From contig NZ_JAASTZ010000004.1 of NCBI RefSeq assembly GCF_014322765.1, forward strand, positions 62,001-126,000: DNA of 64,000 bases. Direction: 5' to 3'. Shown one piece after another: positions 39,501-46,988 of the stretch. Position numbers and translations under genes: made by a program. The DNA comes from Listeria immobilis (GTDB lineage Bacteria > Bacillota > Bacilli > Lactobacillales > Listeriaceae). The notes beneath the pieces are model-generated. The model saw only the letters and a list, made by a program, of their open reading frames with translations. It ran no database searches and had not been told where the DNA came from. How positions within the stretch are numbered: the first letter of the stretch is position 1; each line of letters opens with the position of its first letter.

Positions 39501-40094
39501 TTATTTAAATTTAAAATCATCAAATTGTCCAGTAATCTTATTATAAACAAAATGCACATTAACTTTTGTTCCATCTTCCAAAATAACAACATTTTGCATT
39601 TTTACCCAATCGTCTTCACTAGTCCATCTTTTGTCAGTCATTTTAATAGGTAATTCTTTAGCTCCCTTCAGTGGGTTAGACTGTATTTGATGCATTGCCA
39701 TTTGTTCATTCAGAATATTAGGTGTTGTTCTACCAGTACACCTTTTCCTTCAATCTTTACAGGATTCCCAACACCTTTAGGTACATCAACTCCACTGGCT
39801 TTCTTCGTACTCTTTTCTGCCTCTTTCACCTTGTCTGCTTTTTTATTGATTTCATGTATGTCTTCTACGCCTTCTGTTACAAATTTAAACCCTTTGGCCC
39901 CATATTTTCCTATTTTAATAGGTGGAATGATAAATAACAAGGAGAGTCCCCGTTCGCCCCATGATAGCTTGTCTCCGGTTATCGGGTCTTCTCCTGTCAC
40001 CACTCTAGCACCGTCTCCTATTGGTGTAAAGCGGTCGGCTATTTCTTTTATTGCTTTCACTGGGTCAAAGTTTTTCGCTTCGGCTTTCATTGCT
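39501..40094 (-). pseudogene. headless, frameshifted toxin module 2
   Basis: Homology to the LXG gene begins at 40094 (AMKAEAKNFDPVKA, equal to about residue 285) and covers the pre-toxin domain to KKASG. The tail then runs VDVPKGVGNP to GKGVLV, where the frame shifts near 39733. In the next frame it continues RTTPNILNEQMAMHQIQ and WVKMQNVV to an end at DDFKFK. A loss of about four bases in GTACTGGTAGAAC would explain it. Thus the toxin tail is broken, whereas the gene behind it is intact. Confidence 0.75.
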
Positions 40095-40117
40095 TGTGTT
40101 TTTGATATTCTTTCCTA

Positions 40118-40129
40118 ACTGGCTTTCTT
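40118..40129 (-). other. 12-base copy of the toxin junction (scar)
   Basis: AAGAAAGCCAGT, the DNA encoding Lys-Lys-Ala-Ser at the tail junction of both headless modules, occurs again here, 24 bases beyond the module 2 break and followed at once by TAG. It may be the leftover of one more deleted module. A chance match of 12 bases cannot be excluded. Confidence 0.35.
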
Positions 40130-40154
40130 GGAGCTATAAATTAGCTCTAGATGT

Positions 40155-40183
40155 AGAAAAAGAAGCGATTGCACTCAATCGCT
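40155..40183 (-). terminator. terminator in front of module 2
   Basis: AGCGATTG and CAATCGCT stem followed by TTCTTTTTC on the minus strand. It would stop read-through from the expressed toxin-immunity unit into the headless modules. Confidence 0.75.
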
Positions 40184-40332
40184 CCCTTTCTCAAAAATAA
40201 ATTTTTCTTACAATGAATACAATTAGCTTTGGTTAGCTATTGGCAACTTGATTAGTGAATTTACGCATACTAATACTAGTCAAGGTTCTATTTTCTCGAT
40301 GCTAAGCGAGGAAGTAAAGTGTCTTTTTTAAT

Positions 40333-40428
40333 TTATAAAAAACTATATTTCCAATCTTCACCCTCAGAATCTAGCAAAATAGTGGGTAAAAAAACTAGGG
40401 AAACGTGATTTTCAGTCTTATGATAAAG
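40333..40428 (-). pseudogene. possible 3' remnant of an immunity gene
   Basis: A 31-codon open stretch ending with LPTILLDSEGEDWKYSFL and TAA. Just behind it lies a third copy of the box (GTAAAGTGTCTTTTTTA, 40314-40330), which elsewhere ends at immunity stop codons. It has no start or ribosome site. This suggests that one more immunity gene once ended here. Confidence 0.35.
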
Positions 40429-40435
40429 TCATTTT

Positions 40436-40843
40436 TTATTTATTTTGTTGCAAAAACACCTCCAAAATTCGTTTTACTGGTAAACTTGCATTTTTTAGTA
40501 GTTTTTCTGCTTTATCAATTATTGCCTTATCAGAAATAATCAAGTTTCTATAGGGCTCGCCCTCGAATGAACGTAATGAATCTATCGCATATTCTGCTAC
40601 TTCATCATCTTCATCAAGTAACTCTAATAATAAATTAAATCCATTCATACCTATGTTTTCTTCCACAGAATAAGCTAATCTAATTTTGTATTTATCATTT
40701 TTACTTTTTATAGTGGTCATTAATTTTTTCCAATCATCATCAGTGAAATTTTCCAATAACTCCTCAGCATAAATACATCCATCATCATACCAAGAATCTT
40801 CTGAACTATCCTCCGATAATATTTTATTTAATTCGTCAAACAT
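40436..40843 (-). CDS. immunity-like protein of the intact LXG toxin
   Basis: 135-aa, acidic, helix-rich protein (MFDELNKILSEDSSEDSWYD onward; FNLLLELLDEDDEVAEYAID) with HEAT-like character, as in several immunity families. It starts 13 bases behind the toxin stop, after AAGGAG, and should be co-expressed. Its end carries a variant of the box, GATAAAGTCATTTTTTA (40422-40438). Function as antidote is inferred from place and size. Confidence 0.7.
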   Translation of the reverse strand: MFDELNKILSEDSSEDSWYDDGCIYAEELLENFTDDDWKKLMTTIKSKNDKYKIRLAYSVEENIGMNGFNLLLELLDEDDEVAEYAIDSLRSFEGEPYRNLIISDKAIIDKAEKLLKNASLPVKRILEVFLQQNK

Positions 40844-40856
40844 AGTTTAACACTCC

Positions 40857-42443
40857 TTATTTACTAAATCCTACTGGTGGAGGTCCATTAACTGTTCCTG
40901 TAGGATAAGCACTAATTATTTCATTTCCTCGCTTAATTACATCAATTTCTACACCATCTATAACACTTCTGTGCCATGTTGCTCCATCACTGGATCTGAC
41001 GCTTATGGGCGCATTATTTCCAATACTTGTTGAACTTTCAAGGATTTTTGTATCACTCCATCCCTCCGGAAATACTGTACTTGTTTTTATTTTAGATAAA
41101 TTACCGTCTGGAAATTGAGTCGTATACTTTAATTTTCTTGTTCCATCAGGATTCAAAATTATCTCTTCCACAGCATAATTAGGATGATTATTGCTAATTT
41201 CTGGAGAATGTCCACCAATAATTTTATTTTTGTTTGGATTGGTTCTTTGTCCCCAAAGAATTTTTTCTTCCATTTCTGGAGTAATAATTGAGTTAGCTCC
41301 ACTAGCTTTCTTCGTACTTTTTTCTACCTCTTTCACCTTGTCTGCTTTTTTATGAATCTTATTTGCGTCTTCTATGCCTTCGTAAACAAATTTAAACCCT
41401 TTGCTCCCATATTTGCCTACTTTCGCAAGTGGAATGATAAATAACAAGGAAAGTCCTCGTTCGCCCCATGATAGCTTGTCTCCGGTTATCGGGTCTTCTC
41501 CTGTCACCACTCTAGCACCGTCTCCTATCGGTGTAATGAGATCGGCTATTTCTTTCATTGCTTTCACTGGGTCAAAGTTTTTCGCTTCGGCTTTCATTGC
41601 TCCTGCTTGGGCTAGCATTTTTCCTAATCCACCATCTTTTCCTGCCCATTTATCATGTTTTACGGTGAATTGGATATCGTCTTGGGTCAGTGTGCGGCCA
41701 TCTTTGGACCATGCCCATATGTACGTCCCGTTTCCTAAGTCTATTCGTGTATAAGTTCGGCCCGTTGTATCTGGTTCTTCTTGCGCTTCTTTTTTCTGTT
41801 GAAACGCTCGAATGGTATTTGCCCATGCTAGTTTATCCTGGCTCGGCACTACAAAGGTACCCGATGTTGGATTCCATGCGGTCTTTGTTTGAGCCAAGCC
41901 TTGATCAATCGCCTGTTTCAAATGCGCGATTTCGGAAAAAATACGGGGCGAACTTGCGTGAAAGGCGATTAATTTTTGAAGTTTTTCTTCTAGTTCTTGT
42001 TTGCTCGTTTGATACGCTTCTAGTAAGGCATGATTAAATTGTAGCTGGATTTGCTGATCTGTTTCGGATAATGGGGATTGCCTCACTTGGTTCTCTAGGT
42101 CATTCGCTTGGTGGATGAGTTCATTGACTCGGCGTATTTGTTCTTCTAGTTCGGACTGTTTGAGATCCCCACTGTCCACTTCACTTTGGTAACGTTCTGG
42201 GAATTTTTTGACGGCCTCCTCGGTCGCTTCGGTTAATAAAATCCCTCCCTGCACAAGGGGATAGAGCACGGTGCTATAATAAGCTTTGGCCGAGTCGTAT
42301 GCTTTTCCTTTTAAGAAAGGCTCGAGGGTGAACTGACTGATTGCTTGTTGGAGTGCTTCATAGCCTTCTAAATGTTGCTGGCAAACTTGGCTGGTACTCG
42401 TCGCTTGGGCTTTGGATTTGGATACGTACATATCAATACTCAT
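40857..42443 (-). CDS. LXG-domain polymorphic toxin, EndoU-like tail
   Basis: Predicted substrate of the type VII secretion system, 528 aa. The LXG helical domain covers about residues 1-200 (MSIDMYVSKSKAQATSTSQ start) and a linker follows. A PT-TG-type pre-toxin segment (GEDPITGDKLSWGERG) is near residue 317, the junction KKASG near residue 380, and a variable tail of about 148 aa follows. The tail shows IIGGHSPEI and STVFPEGWSDTKIL, a pattern of bacterial EndoU RNases; the first EndoU histidine appears as Lys (EEKILWG), so activity is uncertain. GGAGG stands before the ATG, inside the Lap2-like gene. No signal peptide. Confidence 0.85.
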   Translation of the reverse strand: MSIDMYVSKSKAQATSTSQVCQQHLEGYEALQQAISQFTLEPFLKGKAYDSAKAYYSTVLYPLVQGGILLTEATEEAVKKFPERYQSEVDSGDLKQSELEEQIRRVNELIHQANDLENQVRQSPLSETDQQIQLQFNHALLEAYQTSKQELEEKLQKLIAFHASSPRIFSEIAHLKQAIDQGLAQTKTAWNPTSGTFVVPSQDKLAWANTIRAFQQKKEAQEEPDTTGRTYTRIDLGNGTYIWAWSKDGRTLTQDDIQFTVKHDKWAGKDGGLGKMLAQAGAMKAEAKNFDPVKAMKEIADLITPIGDGARVVTGEDPITGDKLSWGERGLSLLFIIPLAKVGKYGSKGFKFVYEGIEDANKIHKKADKVKEVEKSTKKASGANSIITPEMEEKILWGQRTNPNKNKIIGGHSPEISNNHPNYAVEEIILNPDGTRKLKYTTQFPDGNLSKIKTSTVFPEGWSDTKILESSTSIGNNAPISVRSSDGATWHRSVIDGVEIDVIKRGNEIISAYPTGTVNGPPPVGFSK

Positions 42444-42793
42444 GATTTCGCCTCCTGTTCTTCTAAGCTTGCTTTTCTTTTTCCGTAGGCGACTTCATTG
42501 AATTCATCTTCTAGATTTCTTTTTTCTTGTCGTAAGGTTTCTTCCATGGTTTCAAAATGTGCTTGTGTCGATTGTGAAAGAGAGAAAACCCGTTCTTGCG
42601 TTTGTTCCCGTAAAAAGGCTCGATCATTTTTCCGAAACTGCCAGCTAACTTCTTCCACAAATCGGAGTCCTTGTCGCAAATGGATGTCATAGGCTTCTTG
42701 AAGTTGCTGGACAGCTCGCCTTTTTTGTTGATTTTCGTCTTCTTTTCCCATTAATCGCCGTTCCTCTTGTTGCCACTCGGTCCACGTCTTCAT
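42440..42793 (-). CDS. Lap2-like LXG partner (DUF3958 type)
   Basis: 117-aa, highly charged, all-helical protein (MKTWTEWQQEERRLMGKED start, many Glu/Gln/Arg). Such proteins, DUF3958 or Lap2, bind the LXG domain and help export. It overlaps the genes on both sides by four bases (ATGA), so the three products are translationally coupled. GGAGG precedes its ATG. Confidence 0.75.
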   Translation of the reverse strand: MKTWTEWQQEERRLMGKEDENQQKRRAVQQLQEAYDIHLRQGLRFVEEVSWQFRKNDRAFLREQTQERVFSLSQSTQAHFETMEETLRQEKRNLEDEFNEVAYGKRKASLEEQEAKS

Positions 42794-43083
42794 GGTGTTG
42801 AACCTCCAATGGTTGAAAGGTTGGCCCCCAGTTCCGCATCTTTCGCAGCAAAGGCCTCTGCGACACTATGTAAATTCGTACTTGCCATCGTTAACGCACT
42901 CGCAATCTGAGTGGCTGCTTTGCCTTCTGCTTGGATTGCCGTGTGTGCCTGTGTATTCCCCCCAACCGTTGTTTCTTCATCTTTCATAGTGGTTGTTCCT
43001 TGTTTCTGAAGGATCGAAACAGCTTGTTGAAGCGCAGTGGCTTTTTCTGTGGCTTGCCCTAAATCACTTGCTACTGTGCTCAT
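42790..43083 (-). CDS. Lap1-like small T7SS protein (DUF3130 / TIGR04197 type)
   Basis: 97-aa helical protein of WXG100-like size (MSTVASDLGQATEKATALQ start; ASALTMASTNLHSVAEAFAA). It resembles the SACOL2603-type secretion partners encoded in front of LXG toxins. GGAAGGGATG precedes its ATG. It is the first clear gene of the Lap1-Lap2-LXG-immunity operon. Confidence 0.75.
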   Translation of the reverse strand: MSTVASDLGQATEKATALQQAVSILQKQGTTTMKDEETTVGGNTQAHTAIQAEGKAATQIASALTMASTNLHSVAEAFAAKDAELGANLSTIGGSTP

Positions 43084-43135
43084 TTTTCTTCATCCCTTCC
43101 TGTTCATTTTTAGAAAAAACGCCTCTTACTAGCAT

Positions 43136-43303
43136 CTATATCAACGATGCCACCCTTCCATAAACTAATGCTTTTCCCGAAAGTTCTGATGTCGTATTCA
43201 TTAAAACGGTTTTGATATTTTTCAGCATGGTTCTTGCTTCATTATTACTTTTCTTCAAGTTATGTAGAAATTCAGTTAATTCATCGGTGCCTATTCGGCT
43301 CAA
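43136..43303 (-). CDS. small helical protein or frameshifted T7SS partner
   Basis: A TTG at 43303, 11 bases behind AAGGA, opens 55 codons (SRIGTDELTEFLHNLKKSNN then ARTMLKNIKTVL), with the heptad-rich look of LXG partner proteins. In the frame just upstream an ATG at 43362 reads MRVNGTGTTTYAKTQGIAKH and would join this one if a single T were restored in CATTG. So it is either a short TTG-started gene or a frameshifted longer one. Confidence 0.45.
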   Translation of the reverse strand: MSRIGTDELTEFLHNLKKSNNEARTMLKNIKTVLMNTTSELSGKALVYGRVASLI

Positions 43304-43369
43304 TGTTTAGCAATTCCTTGTGTCTTGGCATAAGTTGTTGTTCCCGTTCCATTTACTCGCATCCTCTCT

Positions 43370-43884
43370 GTTAATGTTAATAGGAGCCCATTCTCCTGCT
43401 CTTATTATATCATTCACAAATAGAAATGCTAGAATAATATCTACTAATTGCTATATCTAAACGGATTGAATTTTAAAGTTAGCGATGTAAAAACCTCGAT
43501 TTTTTACATCAAGGTTTAATCAAAGCATAGCTATTATTGAGGATTTTTTCGGGTAATTCTTAACAGTTACAGAATATTTTATATATATTTATTAGTTTTC
43601 GGATGTTTTTCTGTTTTTTGACTTCTAATAATAAAATATGTAGTAATAAACATGTAGATACAGTTCGCTACCTACTGATTCCATTCAACTTTCTGTTTGA
43701 TACTATTGATCTGATCCCGTTTTTTACTAGTACATGCAGAGCTTTAATCGGTTGATAATTTATTTGTATCAATAGATTCTCAATATCTGATAAAACTTTC
43801 AGCAATATATAAAAAAGACGTAAACAAATTTATAACAAAATTTGTTTACGTCTTTTCTAACAGCCATTTTGGCTAATTTTGAAA
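43370..43884. other. gene-free stretch upstream of the LXG operon
   Basis: About 500 AT-rich bases without a credible gene. It holds the ytxH terminator (43811-43856) and two overlapping hairpins at 43485-43517: GATGTAAAA with TTTTACATC, and CCTTGAT with ATCGAGG, which cannot both form. The LXG operon promoter should lie between these and 43370, but no clear consensus was found. Confidence 0.5.
43811..43856 (-). terminator. terminator after ytxH
   Basis: AAAAGACGTAAACAAATTT and its complement form a 19-bp stem closed by a short loop, with T residues following on the minus strand. Confidence 0.9.
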
Positions 43885-44409
43885 TTATTTCACTTCTTTT
43901 TTTGCATCTGTTGCCACTTTCTTAGCAGCGTCTTTGCCTTCTGATACTGCTTTTTTTGCTTCATCTTTTGCTTTATCTGCTGCTTTTTCTACATCATCAG
44001 CAGCATCTTTAGCTTCACTTTTTACTGTTTCTGCTGCTTTTTTAGCTGCTTCAGCATTTTCTTCATTATTTTTGGAAACGACATCTTTAACAGCTTTTCC
44101 TTGTTTAGCAACTGTATCTGCTAATTTACCAGATTTGTCTTTAACTACATCTACAAATCCACCAGCAGAATCAACTAATTTATCTTTTGTTCCCTTTGCT
44201 ACGCCACTAATTTCGATACCTTTTTCGTATGCAACATCTTTCCATTGGTTGCTTTTTTCTTTCAATGTATCTACTTGAGTATTTAAGTCTTCACGTAATT
44301 CTTTACCTGATTTCGGTGCTAAAAGAAGTGCTGCCGCTGAACCAACGATTGCTCCAATTAAACCACCGATTAGAAAATCTTTTGTATTAATACCATCTTT
44401 TTCTGCCAT
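43885..44409 (-). CDS. YtxH-like stress protein
   Basis: 174 aa. One N-terminal hydrophobic segment with small residues (FLIGGLIGAIVGSAAALLLAP, residues 12-32) carries the YtxH signature LLAPKSGKELRE. It is followed by a long Lys/Glu/Ala-rich amphipathic repeat region resembling LEA-like stress proteins. It is second in a two-gene operon with a sigma-B promoter. Molecular role unknown. Confidence 0.88.
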   Translation of the reverse strand: MAEKDGINTKDFLIGGLIGAIVGSAAALLLAPKSGKELREDLNTQVDTLKEKSNQWKDVAYEKGIEISGVAKGTKDKLVDSAGGFVDVVKDKSGKLADTVAKQGKAVKDVVSKNNEENAEAAKKAAETVKSEAKDAADDVEKAADKAKDEAKKAVSEGKDAAKKVATDAKKEVK

Positions 44410-44430
44410 GATAAATCCCTCCAGATTATA

Positions 44431-44886
44431 TTAGAAATTTGATTGTTCAGATGCTTCTTTTGCGGCTTCTTTCGCTGCTTTATTTGCTTTCATTTTTTCT
44501 CTAAAAGAAAGAATGGAATTGCTAATGGAGACAGCTTGAGAAATCTTTGCTTCATTTTGTTCTACTTTATTTGTTGCTAGTGTTGCTAATTCGCGAACAG
44601 ATTGGCTTAATCCGAGTAAAGATGTTCCAATATCACCAACTGCATCAAAAACTGGATCTACTTTCGCAACTTTACCATTCACGTCTTCTAGAAGTATATT
44701 GGTTTTATCAAGTAATTTTTGTGACTGACCTGTAATACCTTGTACTTCTACTGTTATTTTTTCTAATGATTTAGCTACCTCGTCCATTGTTTGGGAAGTT
44801 GATTTTAATGTTTTCCCCAAATTGATGGCAATAACTAATAGTGCTATCGCAGCGATCAATGCTGCAATATACAAGATTACTATCAT
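44431..44886 (-). CDS. DUF948 (YtxG-like) membrane protein
   Basis: 151 aa, with one N-terminal membrane helix (VILYIAALIAAIALLVIAIN) and an extended coiled-coil region (LEKITVEVQGITGQSQKLLD), matching DUF948/YtxG general-stress proteins. It is the first gene after the sigma-B promoter, followed by ytxH after 21 bases. Role unknown. Confidence 0.87.
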   Translation of the reverse strand: MIVILYIAALIAAIALLVIAINLGKTLKSTSQTMDEVAKSLEKITVEVQGITGQSQKLLDKTNILLEDVNGKVAKVDPVFDAVGDIGTSLLGLSQSVRELATLATNKVEQNEAKISQAVSISNSILSFREKMKANKAAKEAAKEASEQSNF

Positions 44887-44914
44887 CTATCCACACCTCC
44901 ATGTTCTTTTTTCT

Positions 44915-44940
44915 ATACCCTGAGCATTTCTCTCTAAAAC
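44915..44940 (-). promoter_or_regulatory. sigma-B promoter of ytxG-ytxH
   Basis: GTTTTA, 14 bases, GGGTAT on the minus strand, essentially the general-stress consensus, 29 bases before the YtxG-like ATG. Confidence 0.8.
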
Positions 44941-45140
44941 TTTCTTCCCCTAAGAAATCTATGTACTTATTGTAAAAAAAGAAAAGGTATTAGCTTCATT
45001 TTAGCAATTAACTGCAAAAAAATAAACTAATAAGAAAGAAACTGGCTAATTAATTACAGATGGTTGCTTTTGGTTAAATTTAGAGTAAAATAGATAGGAG
45101 CAACTTTTTGCTTATTTTTAATTTCAGGGAGGTCAAAAGA

Positions 45141-46253
45141 TTGAGAGATTCAAGAATTGAAAAATTAGCACATAATTTAATCAACTATTCCGTCAAACTT
45201 GGTGCTGGAGAAAAAGTTTTGATTGAAAACTTTGGTGTCCAAAAAGAGCTTGTGATGGCTTTAGTGGAAGAAGCATATAAAGCAGGTGGTTTCCCGTTTG
45301 TTTCTTTGAAAGAACCACAAATCGACCGAGCGTTAATGCTTGGAGCAAATAGTGAGCAGTACGAAAAGATTGCTGAGTTTGAAGGTAATGTGATGAAAGA
45401 AATGGATGCATACATAGGTTTACGCGCAGGAGATAATATTAATGAAACATCCGATGTTCCTGCTGATAAATTAAAAATTCATGGTGATACAATTGGTAAA
45501 ATGCATTCTAATATTCGCGTCAAAAACACAAAATGGGTAGTGCTTCGTTATCCAAGTTCATCTATGGCTCAACTTGCAAAAATGAGTACAGTCGGATTTG
45601 AAGATTTCTACTTTAATGTATGCAACTTAGATTATGGAAAAATGAGTGCTGCGATGGACGGATTAGTAGAACTTATGAATAAAACAGATAAAGTTCACTT
45701 AGTTGGACCGGGAACAGATTTAACATTTAGCATTAAAGATATTCCCGCAATTAAATGTGCTGGTGAAATGAATATTCCGGACGGCGAAGTATTCACTGCC
45801 CCTGTACGCAACTCTATTAATGGGAAACTTACTTACAATACCCCTTCCCCTTATCAAGGATTTACTTTTGAAAATGTTTCTTTTACTTTTAAAGATGGAA
45901 AAATTGTAGAAGCAACTGCCAATGATAGCGCTCGTATTAACAAAGTTTTAGATACAGATGAAGGCGCTCGTTTTGTTGGAGAATTTGCGATTGGTGTCAA
46001 TCCATTCATCCATGAACCAATGCAAGATATTCTGTTTGATGAAAAAATTGAAGGAAGTTTCCATTTTACACCTGGTCAATGTTATGATGAAGCCTTCAAT
46101 GGTAATCAATCAGCAATACACTGGGATTTAGTAAATATTCAACGCGCTGATTATGGCGGCGGAGAAATTTATTTTGATGATATGCTCATTCGTAAAGATG
46201 GTATTTTCGTGCTTCCTGAATTAGAAGCATTAAACCCAGAAAATTTAGTATAA
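45141..46253 (+). CDS. M29 family metallo-aminopeptidase
   Basis: 370-aa cytosolic aminopeptidase of the AmpS/PepS/AmpII group. The metal-binding region shows KCAGEMNIPDGEVFTAPV, then EFAIGVNP, and the C-terminal IHWDLV and GGGEIYFDD. The TTG at 45141 is chosen: GGGAGG lies eight bases upstream, whereas the ATG 33 bases earlier has none. It trims peptides; exact specificity is unknown. Confidence 0.92.
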   Translation: MRDSRIEKLAHNLINYSVKLGAGEKVLIENFGVQKELVMALVEEAYKAGGFPFVSLKEPQIDRALMLGANSEQYEKIAEFEGNVMKEMDAYIGLRAGDNINETSDVPADKLKIHGDTIGKMHSNIRVKNTKWVVLRYPSSSMAQLAKMSTVGFEDFYFNVCNLDYGKMSAAMDGLVELMNKTDKVHLVGPGTDLTFSIKDIPAIKCAGEMNIPDGEVFTAPVRNSINGKLTYNTPSPYQGFTFENVSFTFKDGKIVEATANDSARINKVLDTDEGARFVGEFAIGVNPFIHEPMQDILFDEKIEGSFHFTPGQCYDEAFNGNQSAIHWDLVNIQRADYGGGEIYFDDMLIRKDGIFVLPELEALNPENLV

Positions 46254-46255
46254 AA

Positions 46256-46290
46256 ATAAGCGCTTAGGAATTTATTTCCTAGGCGCTTTA
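46256..46290. terminator. bidirectional terminator between aminopeptidase and peroxiredoxin
   Basis: AAGCGCTTAGGAA and TTCCTAGGCGCTTT around TTTAT, between converging genes. Confidence 0.88.
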
Positions 46291-46295
46291 CTTTT

Positions 46296-46841
46296 TTATA
46301 CAATTGTTTTTTCACCAGGTTGCCAATTTATCGGGCATAGTCCACCAGTTTGCAAGGCTTGTAAAACTCTTAAAACTTCATCGACTTCGCGGCCGATATT
46401 ATTATGATGCACTACCTCGTATTGAATTTCACCTTTAGGATTAATAATGAAAAGACCACGCAATGCGACACCCTCTTCTTCAATTAACACCCCATAATCA
46501 CTTGCTACTTGATGGTTTGTATCAGCTGCAAGAGGATAATTCAACTTGCCAATTCCACCTTCTTTAATCGGCGTATTTGTCCATGCAAGGTGAGAATGAA
46601 TGGTATCTGTTGAAGCACCAATGATTCTCGCATCTAAAGCATCAAATTCATCTGAACGAGCGGAAATCGCTACAATTTCTGTCGGACAAACAAATGTAAA
46701 GTCCATTGGATAGAAAAACAGAACTGTCCATTTATCATCTTCTATATTTTTTTCTAGACTTACTTTCCCAAAAGTCTGATTGGGCATAACAGCTTCCATT
46801 TCAAACCTTGGAGCTTGTGTGCCTACTAAACGTTCTGCCAC
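46296..46841 (-). CDS. typical 2-Cys peroxiredoxin
   Basis: AhpC/Prx1-type peroxidase, 181 aa. Peroxidatic Cys near residue 51 in FTFVCPTEI, resolving Cys near residue 170 in GGLCPINWQ. It lacks an adjacent ahpF, so thioredoxin is the likely reductant (inference). It resembles B. subtilis YkuU. Starts at an ATG behind GGAGGG; monocistronic. Confidence 0.93.
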   Translation of the reverse strand: MAERLVGTQAPRFEMEAVMPNQTFGKVSLEKNIEDDKWTVLFFYPMDFTFVCPTEIVAISARSDEFDALDARIIGASTDTIHSHLAWTNTPIKEGGIGKLNYPLAADTNHQVASDYGVLIEEEGVALRGLFIINPKGEIQYEVVHHNNIGREVDEVLRVLQALQTGGLCPINWQPGEKTIV

Positions 46842-46952
46842 TTTTATCCCTCCATTTAATCTATGTAGTTGTATTTTGTATCACAAGATATATTTTAATA
46901 CACGGATTAAGCAGTGTAAAGCTTTAATTTATAATAATTATAAACAAGTAAA

Positions 46953-46978
46953 GAGCATGCCAACAAACAGGCATGCTC
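46953..46978 (-). terminator. hairpin after murC
   Basis: GAGCATGCC and GGCATGCTC perfect stem ten bases past the murC stop; the T tract is modest (TTTAC). Confidence 0.65.
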
Positions 46979-46988
46979 TCGTTATTTA

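Noticed and set aside
38385-42037. Opposite-strand reading frames within the LXG gene and its copies (for instance 38385-38732 and 41690-42037)
   Set aside because: They occur in duplicate only because the LXG DNA is duplicated; there is no ribosome site, and the LXG frame explains the conservation.
35433-43884. Prophage or integrative element
   Set aside because: No integrase, transposase, tRNA target or phage structural gene is present; the flanks are ordinary core genes.
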